This document shows positions 6,003-7,244 of a DNA stretch of 7,244 nt, one piece after another (position 1 is the stretch's first letter; every line of letters starts with the position of its first letter). Source of the DNA: Pseudolabrys sp. (GTDB taxonomy: Bacteria > Pseudomonadota > Alphaproteobacteria > Rhizobiales > Xanthobacteraceae); NCBI GenBank assembly GCA_019246455.1, contig JAFAQJ010000030.1:1-7244 (forward strand). The letters are read 5' to 3'. The notes beneath the pieces were generated by a model, which worked only from the letters and a program-made list of their open reading frames with translations, had not been told where the DNA came from and searched no databases. The position numbers and the translations under genes are program-made.

Positions 6003-7244
6003 CTATTTCCCCATGTCGAGCGGCACGACGTCGGGCAGGGGAATTTCGATCTTGACCTTGTTGAGATCGACGTCGAGCGGTTTGTCGAGCAGATAGGTCA
6101 CCGTGATCGGGAAGGCGATCACCAAGACCACCATGATGAGCTGCAACCCGACCCAGGGCAGCGCGCCCCAATAGATATCCGAGCTCTTGATCTCCTTCGG
6201 CGATACGCCGCGCAGGTAGAACAGCGCGAAGCCGAACGGCGGATGCATGAACGAAGTCTGCATGTTCACGCACAGCATCACGCCGAACCACACCAGGGCG
6301 GCTTCGGCGCCGACCACCGGCGTGAGGATTTTCAGCGCCACCGGCCCGATCATCGGCAGGATGATGAAGGCGATCTCGAAGAAGTCGAGGAAGAAAGCCA
6401 GGAAGAAAATGAAGGCATTGATGAAGATTAGGAAGCCCCACACGCCGCCCGGCAGCGAGACCAAGAGATGCTCGAGCCACACACCGCCCGAGACACCCAT
6501 GAATACCACGGAAAAACAGGTCGAGCCGATCAGGATGAACGTCACCATCGCGGTGATGCGCATCGTCGTCTCGTAACCCTGTTTGATCAGGCTACGCAGG
6601 TCGGCGATGAAGTAGGCCTCGATGCACAGCCAGACCACCGCGGCATAGGTGATGGCGAAGCAAATCCTAAATAGAAGGTGCTCCATACCCAGCGCGTCGA
6701 GCACGATGCCGATGAGACATGCGACGATGCCGATCGTCAGCACTGTGTGCCCGTACTTCGACAGATCCTTGTGGTGGACGACCGCAAGGACAATAGCGCC
6801 GACCGCGCCCATCGCACCGGCTTCGGTTGGCGTGGCGAGGCCGAGCATCATGGTGCCGAGCACGACGAAGATCAGCGCCGCTGAGGGAATAATCCCCATC
6901 AGGCATTTCCGCCACAACGCCCACCCCGTCAGCGTGCGCGCTTCCTTCGGCACGGGAGGGATGTGGTCGGGCTTGAACAGGCCGAGCGCGAAGGTATAGC
7001 CGGCGAACAGGATGATCTGGAATACCGATGGCCCCCAGGCGCCGAGATACATGTCGCCGACCGACTTGCCGAGCTGGTCGGCCAGTACGATCAGCACCAG
7101 CGAAGGCGGCACTAGTTGCGTGATGGTGCCGGAGGCGGCGAGAACGCCAGTAATGTAACGTTTGTTGTAACCGTAGCGCAGCATCACCGGCATCGTGATC
7201 AGCGCCATCGCGATCACCTGCGCTGCGACCGTGCCGGTGATCGC
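6003..7244 (-). CDS. TRAP transporter large permease (DctM type), 5' end missing
   Basis: The C-terminal 413 codons of a large inner-membrane permease of a tripartite ATP-independent periplasmic transporter, which uses an ion gradient to import organic acids delivered by a periplasmic binding protein. The frame is open through the right edge, so the real start lies outside; a GTG at 7215-7217 is internal. Numbering from the edge, DctM-type blocks are AASGTITQLVPPS (36-48), LGLATPTEAGAMG (134-146), FLDFFEIAFIILPMIGP (285-301), and NMQTSFMHPPFGFALFY (327-343). Roughly residues 169-212 add hydrophobic segments not found in standard 425-440-residue DctM proteins. This points to the long form, as in the mannitol/chloroaromatic-type TRAP group. 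A polar tail of about 30 residues ends at TAG. The small permease and binding protein would be expected beyond the right edge. Substrate unknown. Confidence 0.9.
   Translation of the reverse strand, partial: AITGTVAAQVIAMALITMPVMLRYGYNKRYITGVLAASGTITQLVPPSLVLIVLADQLGKSVGDMYLGAWGPSVFQIILFAGYTFALGLFKPDHIPPVPKEARTLTGWALWRKCLMGIIPSAALIFVVLGTMMLGLATPTEAGAMGAVGAIVLAVVHHKDLSKYGHTVLTIGIVACLIGIVLDALGMEHLLFRICFAITYAAVVWLCIEAYFIADLRSLIKQGYETTMRITAMVTFILIGSTCFSVVFMGVSGGVWLEHLLVSLPGGVWGFLIFINAFIFFLAFFLDFFEIAFIILPMIGPVALKILTPVVGAEAALVWFGVMLCVNMQTSFMHPPFGFALFYLRGVSPKEIKSSDIYWGALPWVGLQLIMVVLVIAFPITVTYLLDKPLDVDLNKVKIEIPLPDVVPLDMGK

Noticed and set aside
6003..7217. Complete TRAP permease starting at GTG 7217
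   Set aside because: The frame stays open to the window edge with family-like sequence (AITGTVAAQ), and the N-terminal part of a DctM protein is missing, so the GTG is internal.

Overview
This window comes from a GC-rich alphaproteobacterium, most likely a member of the Hyphomicrobiales (Bradyrhizobium / Rhodopseudomonas / Xanthobacteraceae type). The evidence is the high GC content, a DUF1236-family secreted protein typical of that group, and two promoters matching the alphaproteobacterial general-stress sigma factor EcfG. No mobile element, CRISPR array, tRNA or rRNA gene was seen. No gap between genes exceeds about 200 bases.

Left part, minus strand (about 1-2583): a probable three-gene operon, read right to left. 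It runs from a TauE/SafE-type membrane permease (1819-2583), through an AMP-forming acyl-CoA synthetase of the medium-chain / DmdB-like class (146-1786), to the first 36 codons of a YihY/BrkB-family membrane protein that runs off the left edge (1-109). The gaps are 32 and 36 bp. The second gap holds a perfect GC-rich inverted repeat.

Middle, plus strand: propionyl-CoA synthetase prpE (2701-4620) is divergent from the tauE-like gene across a 117-bp promoter region. Its true start is fixed by a strong Shine-Dalgarno sequence at 2692-2698. After prpE comes a 203-bp intergenic stretch dense in signals. It has two exact GGAAC-N16-CGTT sequences (4612-4636 and 4698-4722), a hairpin just after prpE, and two tandem hairpins just before the next ribosome binding site. 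These feed a secreted protein with a Q/S/T/N-rich repeat linker and two DUF1236 modules (4824-5900), which ends at a strong intrinsic terminator (5949-5982).

Right part, minus strand (6003-7244): the C-terminal portion of a TRAP transporter large permease (DctM type), convergent with the DUF1236 gene and cut by the right edge.

Functionally the window combines carboxylate uptake (TRAP permease) and carboxylate activation (propionyl-CoA synthetase plus a second acyl-CoA ligase) with an anion exporter and a probably stress-induced envelope protein. The genes are mostly ordinary. The most informative observation is the pair of exact EcfG-type promoters, which places the otherwise uncharacterised DUF1236 protein in the general stress regulon. 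I found no convincing new multi-gene system.
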